From Thalassolituus alkanivorans (GTDB lineage: Bacteria > Pseudomonadota > Gammaproteobacteria > Pseudomonadales > Oceanobacteraceae): a stretch of DNA of 41,668 bases. Under the pieces are notes generated by a model. The model was not told the origin of the DNA. It did not search any database and saw only the letters and a program-made list of their open reading frames with translations. The DNA is taken from positions 448,818 through 490,485 of the forward strand of contig NZ_JAJAEL010000006.1 of assembly GCF_020447205.1 (NCBI RefSeq). The letters are read 5' to 3'. Positions 18,130 to 27,367 of this stretch are shown piece after piece. Positions within the stretch are counted from its first letter, which is position 1, and every line of letters begins with the position of its first letter. The translations under genes were made by a program, and so were the position numbers.

Positions 18130-19127
18130 GCACTGCTGTATACGAATTACTGTTACGCCATCCCGACCTGATTACCGCCAACACTCTGATTATTGGTGCG
18201 GAAGCCGATTTACCCGCCGGCTGGCAAACACTGCTGAAAACCACGGGCGCTCAGGTTCTGACCTGGGACTGGCTGACCGCTCAGGCATACCGGCCGCTGG
18301 GGGAACCGCAGGTGCGTTTTGCCATTCCGCAGCCACAGGATATTACGGACAAACAGGTCATTCTGCTGTGGCCGAAAGCCAAGCAGCAGGCCCTGGCACT
18401 GCTTCAGCTGGTTGCCACTCAGGTACAGGAATGCTGGATCGTCGGCGCTAACGACGCCGGTGGTAAAAGCATCGGCAAAGCCTGCGCCGCACTGAGCGAA
18501 AGCAGCGAAAAAACCGACTCGGCCCGCCATTGCAGCCTCTGGAACCTGCAGCTCCGGGCCAACAACGAATTTAACTGGCTGAAGCAGGCCCAGTCGTTTA
18601 ACTGGCAGGAGCAGGCCTACCTGACCCTGCCGGGAGTCTTCAGCCATGGCAAACTGGATACCGGCACCGCGCTGCTGCTGGAGCATGTTCCTGCACCGTC
18701 ACACGGCAAACTTCTGGATCTTGGCTGCGGTTCCGGGGTTATTGGTCTGAGCATGAAAGCTGCCGAGCCGGCGCTGGATATCACCCTCGCCGATATCGAT
18801 GCCTTTGCCATCCGCAGCAGCCAGCTGAACAGCGTACGTCTTAACCTGCCTGCCGCGATTCTGGCCAGCGATGGTCTGAGCAGCATCGAAGGCAAGTTCG
18901 ATTACCTGTTCAGTAACCCACCATTTCATCTCGGCAAAGAAACCGACTACGAATTTGCCCGCCGCTTGTTCAGTGAAGCCCGCCAGCATCTGACCCGAGA
19001 TGGCCAGATGTGGATTGTTGCCAACCGCCACCTGCCATACGAAGACTGGGCGGCCGAGCAATTCCGTCAGGTTGAAATTATGGTGCAGGATAAAGGCTTT
19101 AAACTGCTCTGCGTACAGAACGGTTGA
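18126..19127 (+). CDS. rsmC: 16S rRNA (guanine-1207-N2)-methyltransferase
   Basis: A 333-residue enzyme that methylates G1207 of 16S rRNA using S-adenosylmethionine. As in E. coli RsmC there are two tandem methyltransferase-like folds: a degenerate N-terminal one (1 to about 165) and an active C-terminal one. The latter has the SAM motif LLDLGCGSGVIGLSM from residue 196 and the catalytic NPPF at 264-267. LPGVFSHGKLDTGTALLLEH, just before the SAM motif, is characteristic of the RsmC/RlmG group. The gene begins inside the stop codon of the LitR-like regulator, so it is coupled to it, which is unusual company for an rRNA modification gene. Confidence 0.92.
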   Translation: MSTAVYELLLRHPDLITANTLIIGAEADLPAGWQTLLKTTGAQVLTWDWLTAQAYRPLGEPQVRFAIPQPQDITDKQVILLWPKAKQQALALLQLVATQVQECWIVGANDAGGKSIGKACAALSESSEKTDSARHCSLWNLQLRANNEFNWLKQAQSFNWQEQAYLTLPGVFSHGKLDTGTALLLEHVPAPSHGKLLDLGCGSGVIGLSMKAAEPALDITLADIDAFAIRSSQLNSVRLNLPAAILASDGLSSIEGKFDYLFSNPPFHLGKETDYEFARRLFSEARQHLTRDGQMWIVANRHLPYEDWAAEQFRQVEIMVQDKGFKLLCVQNG

Positions 19128-19149
19128 ACTCATTCAGGGAGATAGCAGC

Positions 19150-21243
19150 ATGCGGGAAGGTGGCATGACCACTTGGCATTTAAAGCCTTTGTTGCTGGTT
19201 GCCGCCCTATTGGTCACCCATCATACCCGGGCGCTGCCACAGCCGCTCAATACCGTTGCCTATCCGCAGGAAATCTATCTGGCTGAGGATTTCCGCTACT
19301 ACGCACCGCAAACCCTGTTCGACCTGCTGCAGCGTCTGCCCGGTGTCAGCCTTGGCTGGCAGCCGGATGGCGAGCTGGAAATTCAGCTGCACGGATTGTC
19401 TTCGCAGTATCTGGCCCTGCTGATCAACGGCCATCCACTGCTCGGCGGGGCCGGCAACAGCAGCCTGAACACCCGTCAGATTCCGGCCAGTCTGGTGCAC
19501 CACATTGAAATTGACCGCAATTCCCGCGCCGATCTCGACGCCGGCGGAGGTGCTGCCGGAACCATCAATGTCGTGCTGCACGATGCTTATAGCGATAACC
19601 GGATACAGGTCAGTGGCGGTGGCGCAGCATTAAATGCCCAGCTGGCCGCCTCAGCACAATTGATTGGTGGCGACTCGCCACTGCACCTCAGCGCCGAACG
19701 CCGCCTCGCCCGTCAGGACAGTGAAGGCTTCAGCCGCACACCGGCAGGCAACGACGACTGGCGCGAGCACAACCGTGAGCTGAGCCGCAGTCTGCTGCTC
19801 AGCTTCGACACGTTATTCAATGACCGCCATCCATTACACCTCTATGCCCTGTACCTGCAGGCCGACAACGACGACCAGCTGCGCGGATTGCACCCGCTGA
19901 ACAGCCCAAGCAGTCAGCAAGCGCCACAACTAACGGATACCAGAACGGAACGCGACAGCGAGCGTGTTACACAACGCTTAGGCGGCAACATGCGCCTCAA
20001 CTGGCAACACCTGTCGCTTGATGCTTTTTTTGTTGCCGAACAGTTTGATCAGGATACCCGCCTGAGCCAGAACAACCCGACCAGCATCGCTCAGACCAAT
20101 CAGATTGATGACAGCCGTTACCAGTTCGGCTGGCAGCTGAACGAGACCCGTAACGAACACCGCTGGAGCATCGGCCTCAGCATGCAGCAGATGAAGCGCG
20201 TAAGCGGCAGCCTCAGTAATGCCATCCTGACCAGCAACAGCGACCGCAGCGGCCTGCCCTACAACTACGATTACAAAGAAAACCGCCTCAGTGCCTTTGC
20301 TCTCGACCGCTGGCAGCTGACCCCCAATACACTGTTTGAGGCCGGAGTTCATATGAGCACCTATGAACTCAGTCAGGATTCCTTCAGCGCCGAAGGCGAT
20401 TCCGGCATCTCTACTGATACTCACTGGTTACCCAGCTTTCACCTGCTGCATCACCTCGACAGTAAACGCCGCCTGCGTCTGAGCATGAGCCAGAACACCC
20501 GCGAGCCGGAAATTACGGACCGCATTCCCCATGAGTTCCGCCAGGGCAACACCATCTGGCGAGGCAACGGTGAACTGGAGGCTGAACTGGTAAGCAATAT
20601 TGACATCGGCTACGAGCACAATTTCCGCGCCAACAGCAGCAGTCATGCCGACCGTCACAGTGGACTTTACCTGCGCGCTTTCCAGCGCATCATCAATCAG
20701 GCCATCCTGCAGACCAGCAGTCAGGAAAAAGACAGCGATGGCATTACAGACATTTATGTACTGAGACCTAAAAACAGCAGCGGCAATGCCGTATTAAGAG
20801 GTGCAGAGCTGGATATGGAATTTCCACTCAGCGATCATCGCTTCAGTCTGGAACTGGGCGGCGGCGTATACCGCTCTGACGTGCAGGCCAGCACCGAACT
20901 GCCCCACCGCCACCGCCTCTCAAACCAGCCGGATTACATGGCCCGCATCGGCCTGCAACAACGCGTTAATGACACATGGCGGCACGGTATCTGCTGGCGC
21001 GTACAGGGTGGCAGCGAACAAACCCTGCCAGCCCCACTCAGTGCCGATGGCTACATCACCCAGGACACCAGCGACGCGCAAAATCTCGATCTGTATACCG
21101 AGTATCAGTGGAATCGCCGCTGGCGCGGACTTGCAACCCTGAACCTTACTCCGGGCGCCAGCCCTTTTGTCCGTCAGGATGGCATCCGCCAGTATCAGAA
21201 TCTGAAACCTTTGTGGTACCTGACCATTCAGGGACAATTCTGA
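19150..21243 (+). CDS. TonB-dependent receptor, small and divergent
   Basis: A 697-residue protein. The ATG at 19150 has GGGAGA upstream and opens a signal peptide ending near HHTRA before LPQPLN; an in-frame start at 19000 lies inside rsmC and is rejected. The plug domain is recognisable (LFDLLQRLPGVSLGW, YLALLINGHPLLGG, IPASLVHHIEIDRNS, GGAAGTINVVLHD). The barrel ends in Phe (LTIQGQF). The plug is shorter and less typical than in the receptor at 13.3-15.7 kb, and no clear TonB box is seen. It starts 22 bases after rsmC, so it may be read from the regulator-rsmC transcript. The substrate is unknown; no transport partner genes are adjacent. Confidence 0.88.
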   Translation: MREGGMTTWHLKPLLLVAALLVTHHTRALPQPLNTVAYPQEIYLAEDFRYYAPQTLFDLLQRLPGVSLGWQPDGELEIQLHGLSSQYLALLINGHPLLGGAGNSSLNTRQIPASLVHHIEIDRNSRADLDAGGGAAGTINVVLHDAYSDNRIQVSGGGAALNAQLAASAQLIGGDSPLHLSAERRLARQDSEGFSRTPAGNDDWREHNRELSRSLLLSFDTLFNDRHPLHLYALYLQADNDDQLRGLHPLNSPSSQQAPQLTDTRTERDSERVTQRLGGNMRLNWQHLSLDAFFVAEQFDQDTRLSQNNPTSIAQTNQIDDSRYQFGWQLNETRNEHRWSIGLSMQQMKRVSGSLSNAILTSNSDRSGLPYNYDYKENRLSAFALDRWQLTPNTLFEAGVHMSTYELSQDSFSAEGDSGISTDTHWLPSFHLLHHLDSKRRLRLSMSQNTREPEITDRIPHEFRQGNTIWRGNGELEAELVSNIDIGYEHNFRANSSSHADRHSGLYLRAFQRIINQAILQTSSQEKDSDGITDIYVLRPKNSSGNAVLRGAELDMEFPLSDHRFSLELGGGVYRSDVQASTELPHRHRLSNQPDYMARIGLQQRVNDTWRHGICWRVQGGSEQTLPAPLSADGYITQDTSDAQNLDLYTEYQWNRRWRGLATLNLTPGASPFVRQDGIRQYQNLKPLWYLTIQGQF

Positions 21244-21441
21244 CCTGAACACCCAGGCCCCAGTCGGTTACAAAAAAGTTTTCCGTTTTAAAACAGAGAA
21301 TTAGAGAAAAAAACTGGCAACAGACAGCCACACGGCAAACATCCGGCGGTCAGCAAACCAGCAGGGGAACTAGGCTTTACTCGTTGTTTCAGAGACGACC
21401 TGACAAGCCAACTCACCCGTCATACCAGCGAGGACACCACC

Positions 21442-21576
21442 ATGATTACATACAGCCTGCTCGCCGGCTTACTGCTTGCCGGTTGCCTGTACGCCTGCCT
21501 GCAGCGGATTGGACGCTCACCTGTTCCACAGGAAATAGCCATCGATCCGGCAGAACGCCATCAGCGCAAACACTGA
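21442..21576 (+). CDS. Tiny putative lipoprotein or membrane peptide (44 residues)
   Basis: This short frame starts at an ATG preceded by GAGGAC. It encodes MITYSLLAGLLLAGCLYACL followed by a basic and hydrophilic tail ending HQRKH. LLAGC fits a lipobox, with Cys15 as the lipidated residue, although a plain membrane helix is also possible. The stop is 15 bases before the end of the convergent MFS gene. Composition and ribosome-binding site favour a real gene, but no homologue is recognised. Confidence 0.5.
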   Translation: MITYSLLAGLLLAGCLYACLQRIGRSPVPQEIAIDPAERHQRKH

Positions 21577-21591
21577 CCAGACAACCCCTGG

Positions 21592-22758
21592 TTATGCGGA
21601 CAAGGACGTCCGCGGCATCCGCAACAGCACCACCAGTAACAGCAACAGTGCAGGCACCGTGGTCAGCAACAATCCCTGCCAGCCGATCAGCAGTACCACC
21701 GCTCCCGACGCCAGAGCCCCCACCGCCTGAGCACCAAACACCGCCAGATCATTAATGCCCTGCACGCGGGTTGCTTCGGCGGGCCGGTAACACTGGCTCA
21801 GCAATGAGGTGCCGGCAACAAACAGCAGGTTCCAGCCCAGTCCCAGCAACACCAGCCCCAGCCAGTAGTGCAGCAGAGTCTGATCAAACCAGGCGATAAG
21901 CAGGCACACCACCATCACCAACAGCCCGGTCATAATCATCCACCAGTGACCCGCCCAGCGGATCAGATGGCCAGAGATCAGCGACGGCAGAAACATGGCC
22001 GCAATATGGCTCTGAATTACCCACTTGGCATCGCTCAGGGCATAGCCCATTCCCTGCGTCATGCTCAGCGGCGTTGCCGTCATAATGTAGGCCATAACGC
22101 CGTAAGCGCAGGCCGCCGACAACATCGCCAGCCATAGCAGTGGCTGCTGCAGCAGCTCCTGCAGAGGACGGACATCATCGTGCTGCTGACTGCTTTCTGC
22201 CTGCTGACGCGGCATAAACCACCAGAGCACCACACCGGCCAGTACAAAAAAGACTGCCAGACCGGAGAAGGACGCCGCAAAGCCCCATTCAGATAACCAC
22301 GTTGCCAGCCGGGTGAGCTCAGGGCCGAGAAAGGCAGAAGCAATACCCGCCAGCAGCAGGCGCGCAGCGACCAGCGGTGTTTGTGCCGCAGGTACTGCTG
22401 CCATCGCCACAAAACGGAATTGCTGTACGACAGCGCCAACCGCCCCGAAGCTGAGAGCACTGAAGGTAAATGCCCAGAACGACTGGGCATGCACCGCCCA
22501 GGCTGCAGCAACAGCCGCTACAGCACCAAACAACATCGCAGTTAAAAACAGAGGGCGGCGGCCAAAGCGGCCAGCCAGTTGTGACGCGGGCAGCACGGCC
22601 AGAGCCGTACCAATAATCATGGCGGCGACTGGCAGTGTGGAAAAACGCGGATCGGGCTGTAACTGACTGCCGATGATACCACCGGCAAAGACCATCAGCG
22701 GGGCGGCACTCAGTGCCAGCGCCTGTGCCAGCATCAATCCCCAGATTAAAGCCGGCAC
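21592..22758 (-). CDS. Major facilitator superfamily transporter
   Basis: A 388-residue inner-membrane protein with about twelve hydrophobic helices and the usual loop after TM2 (LAGRFGRRPLFL, the MFS motif A region, about residues 60-71). A central cytoplasmic loop (RQQAESSQQHDDVRPLQELLQQP, about 184-206) joins the two six-helix halves. The start is a GTG with AAGGAGGT directly before it, a very strong ribosome-binding site. It lies ten bases after the speD stop, so it is co-transcribed with speD. The resemblance is to drug/metabolite efflux members. Co-transcription with a polyamine biosynthesis gene hints at export of a polyamine or a related amine, but this is inference. Confidence 0.9.
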   Translation of the reverse strand: MPALIWGLMLAQALALSAAPLMVFAGGIIGSQLQPDPRFSTLPVAAMIIGTALAVLPASQLAGRFGRRPLFLTAMLFGAVAAVAAAWAVHAQSFWAFTFSALSFGAVGAVVQQFRFVAMAAVPAAQTPLVAARLLLAGIASAFLGPELTRLATWLSEWGFAASFSGLAVFFVLAGVVLWWFMPRQQAESSQQHDDVRPLQELLQQPLLWLAMLSAACAYGVMAYIMTATPLSMTQGMGYALSDAKWVIQSHIAAMFLPSLISGHLIRWAGHWWMIMTGLLVMVVCLLIAWFDQTLLHYWLGLVLLGLGWNLLFVAGTSLLSQCYRPAEATRVQGINDLAVFGAQAVGALASGAVVLLIGWQGLLLTTVPALLLLLVVLLRMPRTSLSA

Positions 22759-22768
22759 AGCGACCTCC

Positions 22769-23560
22769 TTAGGGCATATTGCGGGAGTAGAAAATTTCCA
22801 GCATTTCTTTGCGCAACTTGGCTTCCACCTCGGCGCGCTCGTCGGCGTCCATGGTTTTTACACCTTCGCCAAACAGATAATTATCCAGTTCAAAATCCTT
22901 CAGCAGCATTTTGGTGTGGAAGGTATTTTCCTGATACACATTCACATCAATCATCTGATAGGCGTTGCGGGTATCTTCGGTCAGATACTTCTGGATAGAG
23001 TTAATGTTGTGGTCGATATAGTGCTTCACACCATCAACATCACGGGTAAAGCCACGCACACGGTAGTCGACGGTAACGATGTCAGAATCAAAGCTGTGAA
23101 TCAGATAATTCAGCGCTTTCAGCGGTGAAATCAGACCACAGGTAGAGACGTCGATATCGGCCCGGAAAGTAGAGATACCACCATGCGGATGGCTTTCCGG
23201 ATAAGTGTGTACAGTTACGTGGCTTTTATCCAGATGCGCAACGACGGTATCACGCAGCGGACCCGGTTTTTCCTGCATCAGGTCTTCGCTTGGCGGCACT
23301 TCATGCTCAGCCACCAGAATGGTTACGCTGGCACCCTGCGGGTCATAATCCTGACGCGCAATGTTAAGGATATTCGCGCCGATGATATCAACTACGTCTG
23401 TCAGAATTTTTGTCAGACGATCTGCACTGTACAACTCATCGATGTACTCAATATATTCCTGACGCTCTTTTTCTGTTTTGGTGTAACAGATATCGTAAAT
23501 ATTAAAGCTCAGGGATTTGGTCAGATTGTTGAAACCATGCAACCGCAATTTATTGTTCAA
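22769..23560 (-). CDS. speD: S-adenosylmethionine decarboxylase proenzyme
   Basis: A 263-residue enzyme of the E. coli type that decarboxylates S-adenosylmethionine for spermidine synthesis. A GTG at 23584 is possible, but the TTG at 23560 is preferred. It has GAGGA seven bases upstream and gives the N-terminus (M)[18 protein letters not shown], matching E. coli SpeD in length. With this start the self-cleavage Ser of [17 protein letters not shown] is residue 113, one off from the E. coli Ser112 that becomes the pyruvoyl group. [15 protein letters not shown] and the C-terminal [12 protein letters not shown] also match. It lies 38 bases after the OsmC-family gene and just before the MFS gene. 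No speE is in the window. Confidence 0.95.
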   Translation of the reverse strand: MNNKLRLHGFNNLTKSLSFNIYDICYTKTEKERQEYIEYIDELYSADRLTKILTDVVDIIGANILNIARQDYDPQGASVTILVAEHEVPPSEDLMQEKPGPLRDTVVAHLDKSHVTVHTYPESHPHGGISTFRADIDVSTCGLISPLKALNYLIHSFDSDIVTVDYRVRGFTRDVDGVKHYIDHNINSIQKYLTEDTRNAYQMIDVNVYQENTFHTKMLLKDFELDNYLFGEGVKTMDADERAEVEAKLRKEMLEIFYSRNMP

Positions 23561-23598
23561 TAGTTCATCCTCACACAACCGCACGAACGGATTTGGTT

Positions 23599-24021
23599 TT
23601 ACTCAGATTCAATCACAGCGAAACTGTGAGTGATTTCAACACCACCCTGCTCCAGCATAATGGAAGCCGAGCAATACTTTTCTGCTGACAGCTTCACTGC
23701 CCGCTCTACTGCCGACTCTTTAAGAGCGCGGCCGGTCACCTTGAAGTGCACGTGAATTTTGGTAAAAACACTGGGCACGGCATCAGCACGTTCAGCTTCA
23801 ATTTCAGCAACGCAGTCACTGACCGCCAGACGCTGTTTGGTCAGAATGCTCATCACATCAAAGCTGGTACAACCACCCAGCCCCAGCAGCAGCATTTCCA
23901 TCGGGCGGATACCCATGTTGCGACCACCGTGATCTGCAGGGCCATCCATAACAACGGCGTGACCGCTGCCGGATTCACCAAGAAACATGGCATTATCAAC
24001 CCATTTAACCGTTGCTTTCAT
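23599..24021 (-). CDS. OsmC/YhfA-family protein
   Basis: A 140-residue protein of the OsmC/Ohr fold, closest in pattern to E. coli YhfA. The N-terminus [21 protein letters not shown] matches YhfA, as do [18 protein letters not shown] and [23 protein letters not shown]. The two conserved cysteines (in GGCTSFDV and KYCSAS) are the expected redox pair. The start at 24021 is chosen for its GAGG and family alignment; the frame continues upstream to 24147 without support. It sits divergent from crp, the same neighbourhood as yhfA in E. coli, which supports the assignment. OsmC relatives detoxify organic peroxides, but the YhfA branch is not well characterised. Confidence 0.9.
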   Translation of the reverse strand: MKATVKWVDNAMFLGESGSGHAVVMDGPADHGGRNMGIRPMEMLLLGLGGCTSFDVMSILTKQRLAVSDCVAEIEAERADAVPSVFTKIHVHFKVTGRALKESAVERAVKLSAEKYCSASIMLEQGGVEITHSFAVIESE

Positions 24022-24142
24022 TCTGGCCTCTGAGGTCTGACTGGAAAAAACGCGGAGATTACCATACCCGGGGGGCGGGGATAAATCGTAAGAGGCCAAA
24101 AAAGCCCGATAGACAGCCAAAGAGGCCGTCGCGGCATAACAG

Positions 24143-24171
24143 TTCACCTTCGACGGCTAATGAGTGATAAT
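24143..24171 (+). promoter_or_regulatory. Candidate promoter of crp/vfr
   Basis: TTCACC (24143-24148) and GATAAT (24166-24171) are separated by 17 bases. A GGAGG just after lies too far (about 27 bases) from the crp ATG to serve it. No clear CRP self-binding site is visible in the divergent gap. Confidence 0.35.
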
Positions 24172-24205
24172 CGGAGGTCGATTACACGGAATCGGATGCC
24201 CGAGC

Positions 24206-24844
24206 ATGAGCCTTCCCCACGCGCCATCGAAACACCAACATCTTTTCGACTTCCTGTCGCATTGCCACAAGAGGCGTTACCCTGCCCGCTCGACACTGAT
24301 TTATGCCGGTGAAGAGAGCGACACCCTGTTTTACCTGATGAAAGGCTCTGTCACCGTCATTATTGAAGATAGTGACGGTCGCGAAATGATCATGGCCTAC
24401 CTGAACGAAGGCGACTTTTTTGGCGAGATGGGCCTGTTTGACGATCAGCAACCACCCCGTACCGCCTGGGTAAAAGCCAAGACCGAGTGCGAGGTCGCTG
24501 AGATCAGTTACGCCAAATTCCAGGAACTGGTCAAACAAGACCCACAGCTGATGTTCCATATTTTCCGCCAGATGGCCAATCGCCTCAGCCGCACAACGCG
24601 CAAAGCCGGCGATCTGGCCTTCCTCGATGTGACCGGCCGGGTAGCAGGTACCCTGCTCGACCTGTGCAAACAACCGGACGCTATGACCCATCCGGATGGC
24701 ATGCAGATCAAAATCACCCGCCAGGAAATCGGCCGCATTGTTGGCTGCTCGCGCGAAATGGTAGGCCGGGTTCTTAAAGATCTTGAAGAACAGGGGCTGG
24801 TTTCCGTTAAGGGTAAAACCATGGTGGTATTCGGCACCCGCTGA
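24206..24844 (+). CDS. crp: cAMP-binding global regulator, CRP/Vfr type
   Basis: A 212-residue cyclic-AMP receptor protein, closer in sequence to Pseudomonas Vfr than to E. coli CRP. The N-terminal cyclic-nucleotide domain (about 10-120) has the phosphate-binding cassette [20 protein letters not shown]. The usual RS pair of E. coli/Vfr reads RT here. The long C helix ([20 protein letters not shown]) leads to a winged helix with the recognition helix in [20 protein letters not shown], identical in pattern to Vfr. The ATG at 24206 fits Vfr length although its ribosome-binding site is weak; the upstream GTG at 24164 adds residues unlike Vfr. It is divergent from the YhfA-type gene. Confidence 0.94.
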   Translation: MSLPHAPSKHQHLFDFLSHCHKRRYPARSTLIYAGEESDTLFYLMKGSVTVIIEDSDGREMIMAYLNEGDFFGEMGLFDDQQPPRTAWVKAKTECEVAEISYAKFQELVKQDPQLMFHIFRQMANRLSRTTRKAGDLAFLDVTGRVAGTLLDLCKQPDAMTHPDGMQIKITRQEIGRIVGCSREMVGRVLKDLEEQGLVSVKGKTMVVFGTR

Positions 24845-24936
24845 TTGACCGGCGGATGAAGAAAAAACCACCCGCGGCAGCGAATCCCGCCACCCTGTTC
24901 TAAACTCAGTTAATTACTCATGTTACGGAGCCGGTT

Positions 24937-26484
24937 ATGGCCGACGATTCCCTTTTTGCCGACGATGACCTCTTCAGTGAGGACAACGCCGTCAGCACTC
25001 CGGAACAGACCTGGCGCGTACTGGTGGCCGATGATGAACCCGATGTGCACCGTATTACCCGTATGGTGCTGTCCGGATTTCAGTTTGACGGCCGCCGGGT
25101 AGAACTACTCAGCGCTTACAGCGGCGAAGAAACCCGCCAGATCATGGCCGAACACGATGATATCGCCATGGTTCTGCTTGATGTGGTGATGGAAGAAGAC
25201 CACGCCGGTCTTAACGTTGCCCGCTACATCCGCGAAGAATTGCGTAACCGCTACACCCGTATTGTGCTGCGTACCGGACAACCGGGTCAGGCTCCGGAAC
25301 ACGAAGTTATCCGCACCTACGACATCAACGACTACAAAGACAAAACCGAGCTGACCACCACCAAGCTCAATACCCTGATGTACGCCACCCTGCGCAGCTA
25401 TCGCGATATCTGCACACTGAATGAACACCGCCGCGGTCTGGAGCGGGTTATCAAAGCCTCAGCTCAGGTATTCAGCACCGGCGCTATCAGCCAGTTTGCT
25501 TCGGCGGTTTTATCCCAGGTCACCAACCTGCTTGGTCTGGAACAAAGCGCCCTGTACTGCTCCAGCAGCAACCATCAGGATCAGCTGCTCGGTGTCCGCC
25601 GCTTCCGCGTACTCGCCGCCACCGGAGAGATGCAGAAGCTGACCGATCTGGAATCCTTCGACAGCATTCCCGAGCATGTGCGCGAAGGCTTTGAAAAAGC
25701 CATGAACAGCCGTGAAAGCCAGTATTACGAAAACTACTATATTGGCTATTTTGCTTCCGAACGTGGCAGCGAAAGCCTGCTGTACGTGACTTACCACCGC
25801 GAACCTTCAGAACTAGATAAGCAGTTACTGGAAATTTACGCCACCAATGTCGCCATCACTTACGAAAACCTGTTAATGCGCGACGAAATCATCGAAACCC
25901 AGCGCGAGCTGGTATACATGCTGGGTGAGGCGGTTGAGAAACGATCAAAAGAAACCGGCGCCCACGTTAAACGCGTTGCTCAGATTTCACGTTTGCTGGC
26001 CGTTGCTTATGGCCTGCCGGAGCAGGAAGCAGAACTGATCAAGATGGCGGCACCACTGCACGATGTCGGCAAAATTGCTATCCCCGACAGTATTCTGAAT
26101 AAACCCGGAAAACACGATGCCGCGGAATGGAATACCATGCAGACCCATGCCCAGATCGGCGCTGATATTCTGAGTAAATCTGACCGCCGCATTCTGCAGC
26201 TGGCCGCTATTATTGCTGGTCAGCATCATGAGCGCTGGGACGGTACCGGCTACCCGCGCGGTTTAAAAGGCGAGCAGATTCATATTGCCGGACGCATTAC
26301 CGCGCTGGCCGACGTATTTGACGCCCTTGGCAGCAAACGCTGCTACAAAGAGCCCTGGGACGATAAAGATATAATCGACCTTATAACAAAAGAATCAGGG
26401 CATCAGTTTGACCCGAAACTGGTTGAGCTGCTGCTGGCCAATCTTGATGAAGTTCTGGAAATTCGCGCTAACCATCCGGATTAA
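24937..26484 (+). CDS. Response regulator with HD-GYP domain (cyclic-di-GMP phosphodiesterase)
   Basis: A 515-residue cytoplasmic protein. The receiver domain (about 25-155) has its phosphoacceptor Asp82 in MVLLDVVM. A central sensory region (about 170-335) resembles DUF3369, which often follows such receivers. The HD-GYP domain (about 335-505) carries HD at 375-376 in PLHDVGKIAIPD, and HHERWDGTGYPRGLKG with GYP at 438-440. All main metal and signature residues are present, so it is expected to degrade cyclic di-GMP. The start has ACGGAG at eight bases. There is no cognate kinase beside it, and it stands alone before a strong terminator. Confidence 0.93.
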   Translation: MADDSLFADDDLFSEDNAVSTPEQTWRVLVADDEPDVHRITRMVLSGFQFDGRRVELLSAYSGEETRQIMAEHDDIAMVLLDVVMEEDHAGLNVARYIREELRNRYTRIVLRTGQPGQAPEHEVIRTYDINDYKDKTELTTTKLNTLMYATLRSYRDICTLNEHRRGLERVIKASAQVFSTGAISQFASAVLSQVTNLLGLEQSALYCSSSNHQDQLLGVRRFRVLAATGEMQKLTDLESFDSIPEHVREGFEKAMNSRESQYYENYYIGYFASERGSESLLYVTYHREPSELDKQLLEIYATNVAITYENLLMRDEIIETQRELVYMLGEAVEKRSKETGAHVKRVAQISRLLAVAYGLPEQEAELIKMAAPLHDVGKIAIPDSILNKPGKHDAAEWNTMQTHAQIGADILSKSDRRILQLAAIIAGQHHERWDGTGYPRGLKGEQIHIAGRITALADVFDALGSKRCYKEPWDDKDIIDLITKESGHQFDPKLVELLLANLDEVLEIRANHPD

Positions 26485-26501
26485 TGTCTGCGAAACGATA
26501 C

Positions 26502-26530
26502 AAAAAAACCGGCAACTGCCGGTTTTTTTT
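26502..26530. terminator. Bidirectional terminator between HD-GYP gene and trpC
   Basis: The stem CCGGC / GCCGG has a four-base loop, seven A on the left and eight T on the right. It serves the HD-GYP gene (+) and the trp operon (-). Confidence 0.92.
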
Positions 26531-26563
26531 ATGTCTGACGGTATTACAGCCTCTGCGGACTTA

Positions 26564-27364
26564 TCAGAAAAACAAAGCCTGCAATGCATCACCCGGCTCA
26601 TCAGCGCGCATAAAGGCTTCGCCGACCAGAAATGCATTCACATTACGCGCACGCATCAGCGCCACATCATCCGGCGTCAGAATGCCGCTTTCGGTTACCA
26701 GTAATTTACCGTCCGGTATCTTGTCCAGCAGCCCGAATGTCGTATCCAGCGTCAGCTCAAAGGTATGCAGATTGCGGTTATTAATACCCAGCAGCGGAGT
26801 CTGCATAGTCAGCGCCGTCTGCAGTTCTTCTTCATCATGCACTTCGACCAGTACATCCATACCCAGCTCATGGGCAATGCCTTCCAGATCCTGTAACTGC
26901 ATTTTGCTCAGCGCTGACACGATCAGCAGTACGCAGTCAGCGTTAATGCTGCGCGCTTCATAAATCTGATAAGGATCGACCAGAAAATCTTTACGGATAA
27001 CCGGTAAAGAACAGGCACTGCGCGCTGCTTTAAGAAAATCCTCATGCCCCTGAAAATAATCACGATCGGTCAGTACCGATAAACACGCTGCTCCGGCGCG
27101 CTCATAAGACTCAGCAATCGCCTGTGGTACAAAGTTTTCACGCAGCACACCTTTAGATGGTGAAGCTTTTTTAATTTCGGCAATAACCGCAGGCAAGCCC
27201 GCATCGACCTTGGCCTGCATGGCGCGATAAAAGCCGCGTAACTCTGCAGCATCCATATCCAGAGCCTGCGCTTTCAGTTCATTCAGCGGTAATGTTTTAC
27301 TGCGGCTACGGACTTCTTCTGCCTTGGTTGCCAGAATTTTTTTCAGAATGGTTGGAGTATTCAT
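26564..27364 (-). CDS. trpC: Indole-3-glycerol-phosphate synthase
   Basis: A 266-residue single-function TrpC with no fused TrpF; it closes the ring of CdRP to indole-3-glycerol phosphate. Family motifs are [19 protein letters not shown] (about residues 60-78), [49 protein letters not shown] and ESGI near the end. It follows trpD by three bases and ends the trpEGDC cluster. trpF, trpB and trpA are not in the window, matching the split trp arrangement of Pseudomonas and relatives. Confidence 0.96.
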   Translation of the reverse strand: MNTPTILKKILATKAEEVRSRSKTLPLNELKAQALDMDAAELRGFYRAMQAKVDAGLPAVIAEIKKASPSKGVLRENFVPQAIAESYERAGAACLSVLTDRDYFQGHEDFLKAARSACSLPVIRKDFLVDPYQIYEARSINADCVLLIVSALSKMQLQDLEGIAHELGMDVLVEVHDEEELQTALTMQTPLLGINNRNLHTFELTLDTTFGLLDKIPDGKLLVTESGILTPDDVALMRARNVNAFLVGEAFMRADEPGDALQALFF

Positions 27365-27367
27365 GAT

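Noticed and set aside
24149-24190. A CRP autoregulatory site upstream of crp
   Set aside because: Only partial halves of the TGTGA / TCACA pattern are seen, with the wrong spacing.
24171-24206. The strong GGAGG at 24174-24178 as the crp ribosome-binding site with an alternative start
   Set aside because: No in-frame start codon lies at the right distance; the ATG at 24206 matches the N-terminus and length of Vfr.
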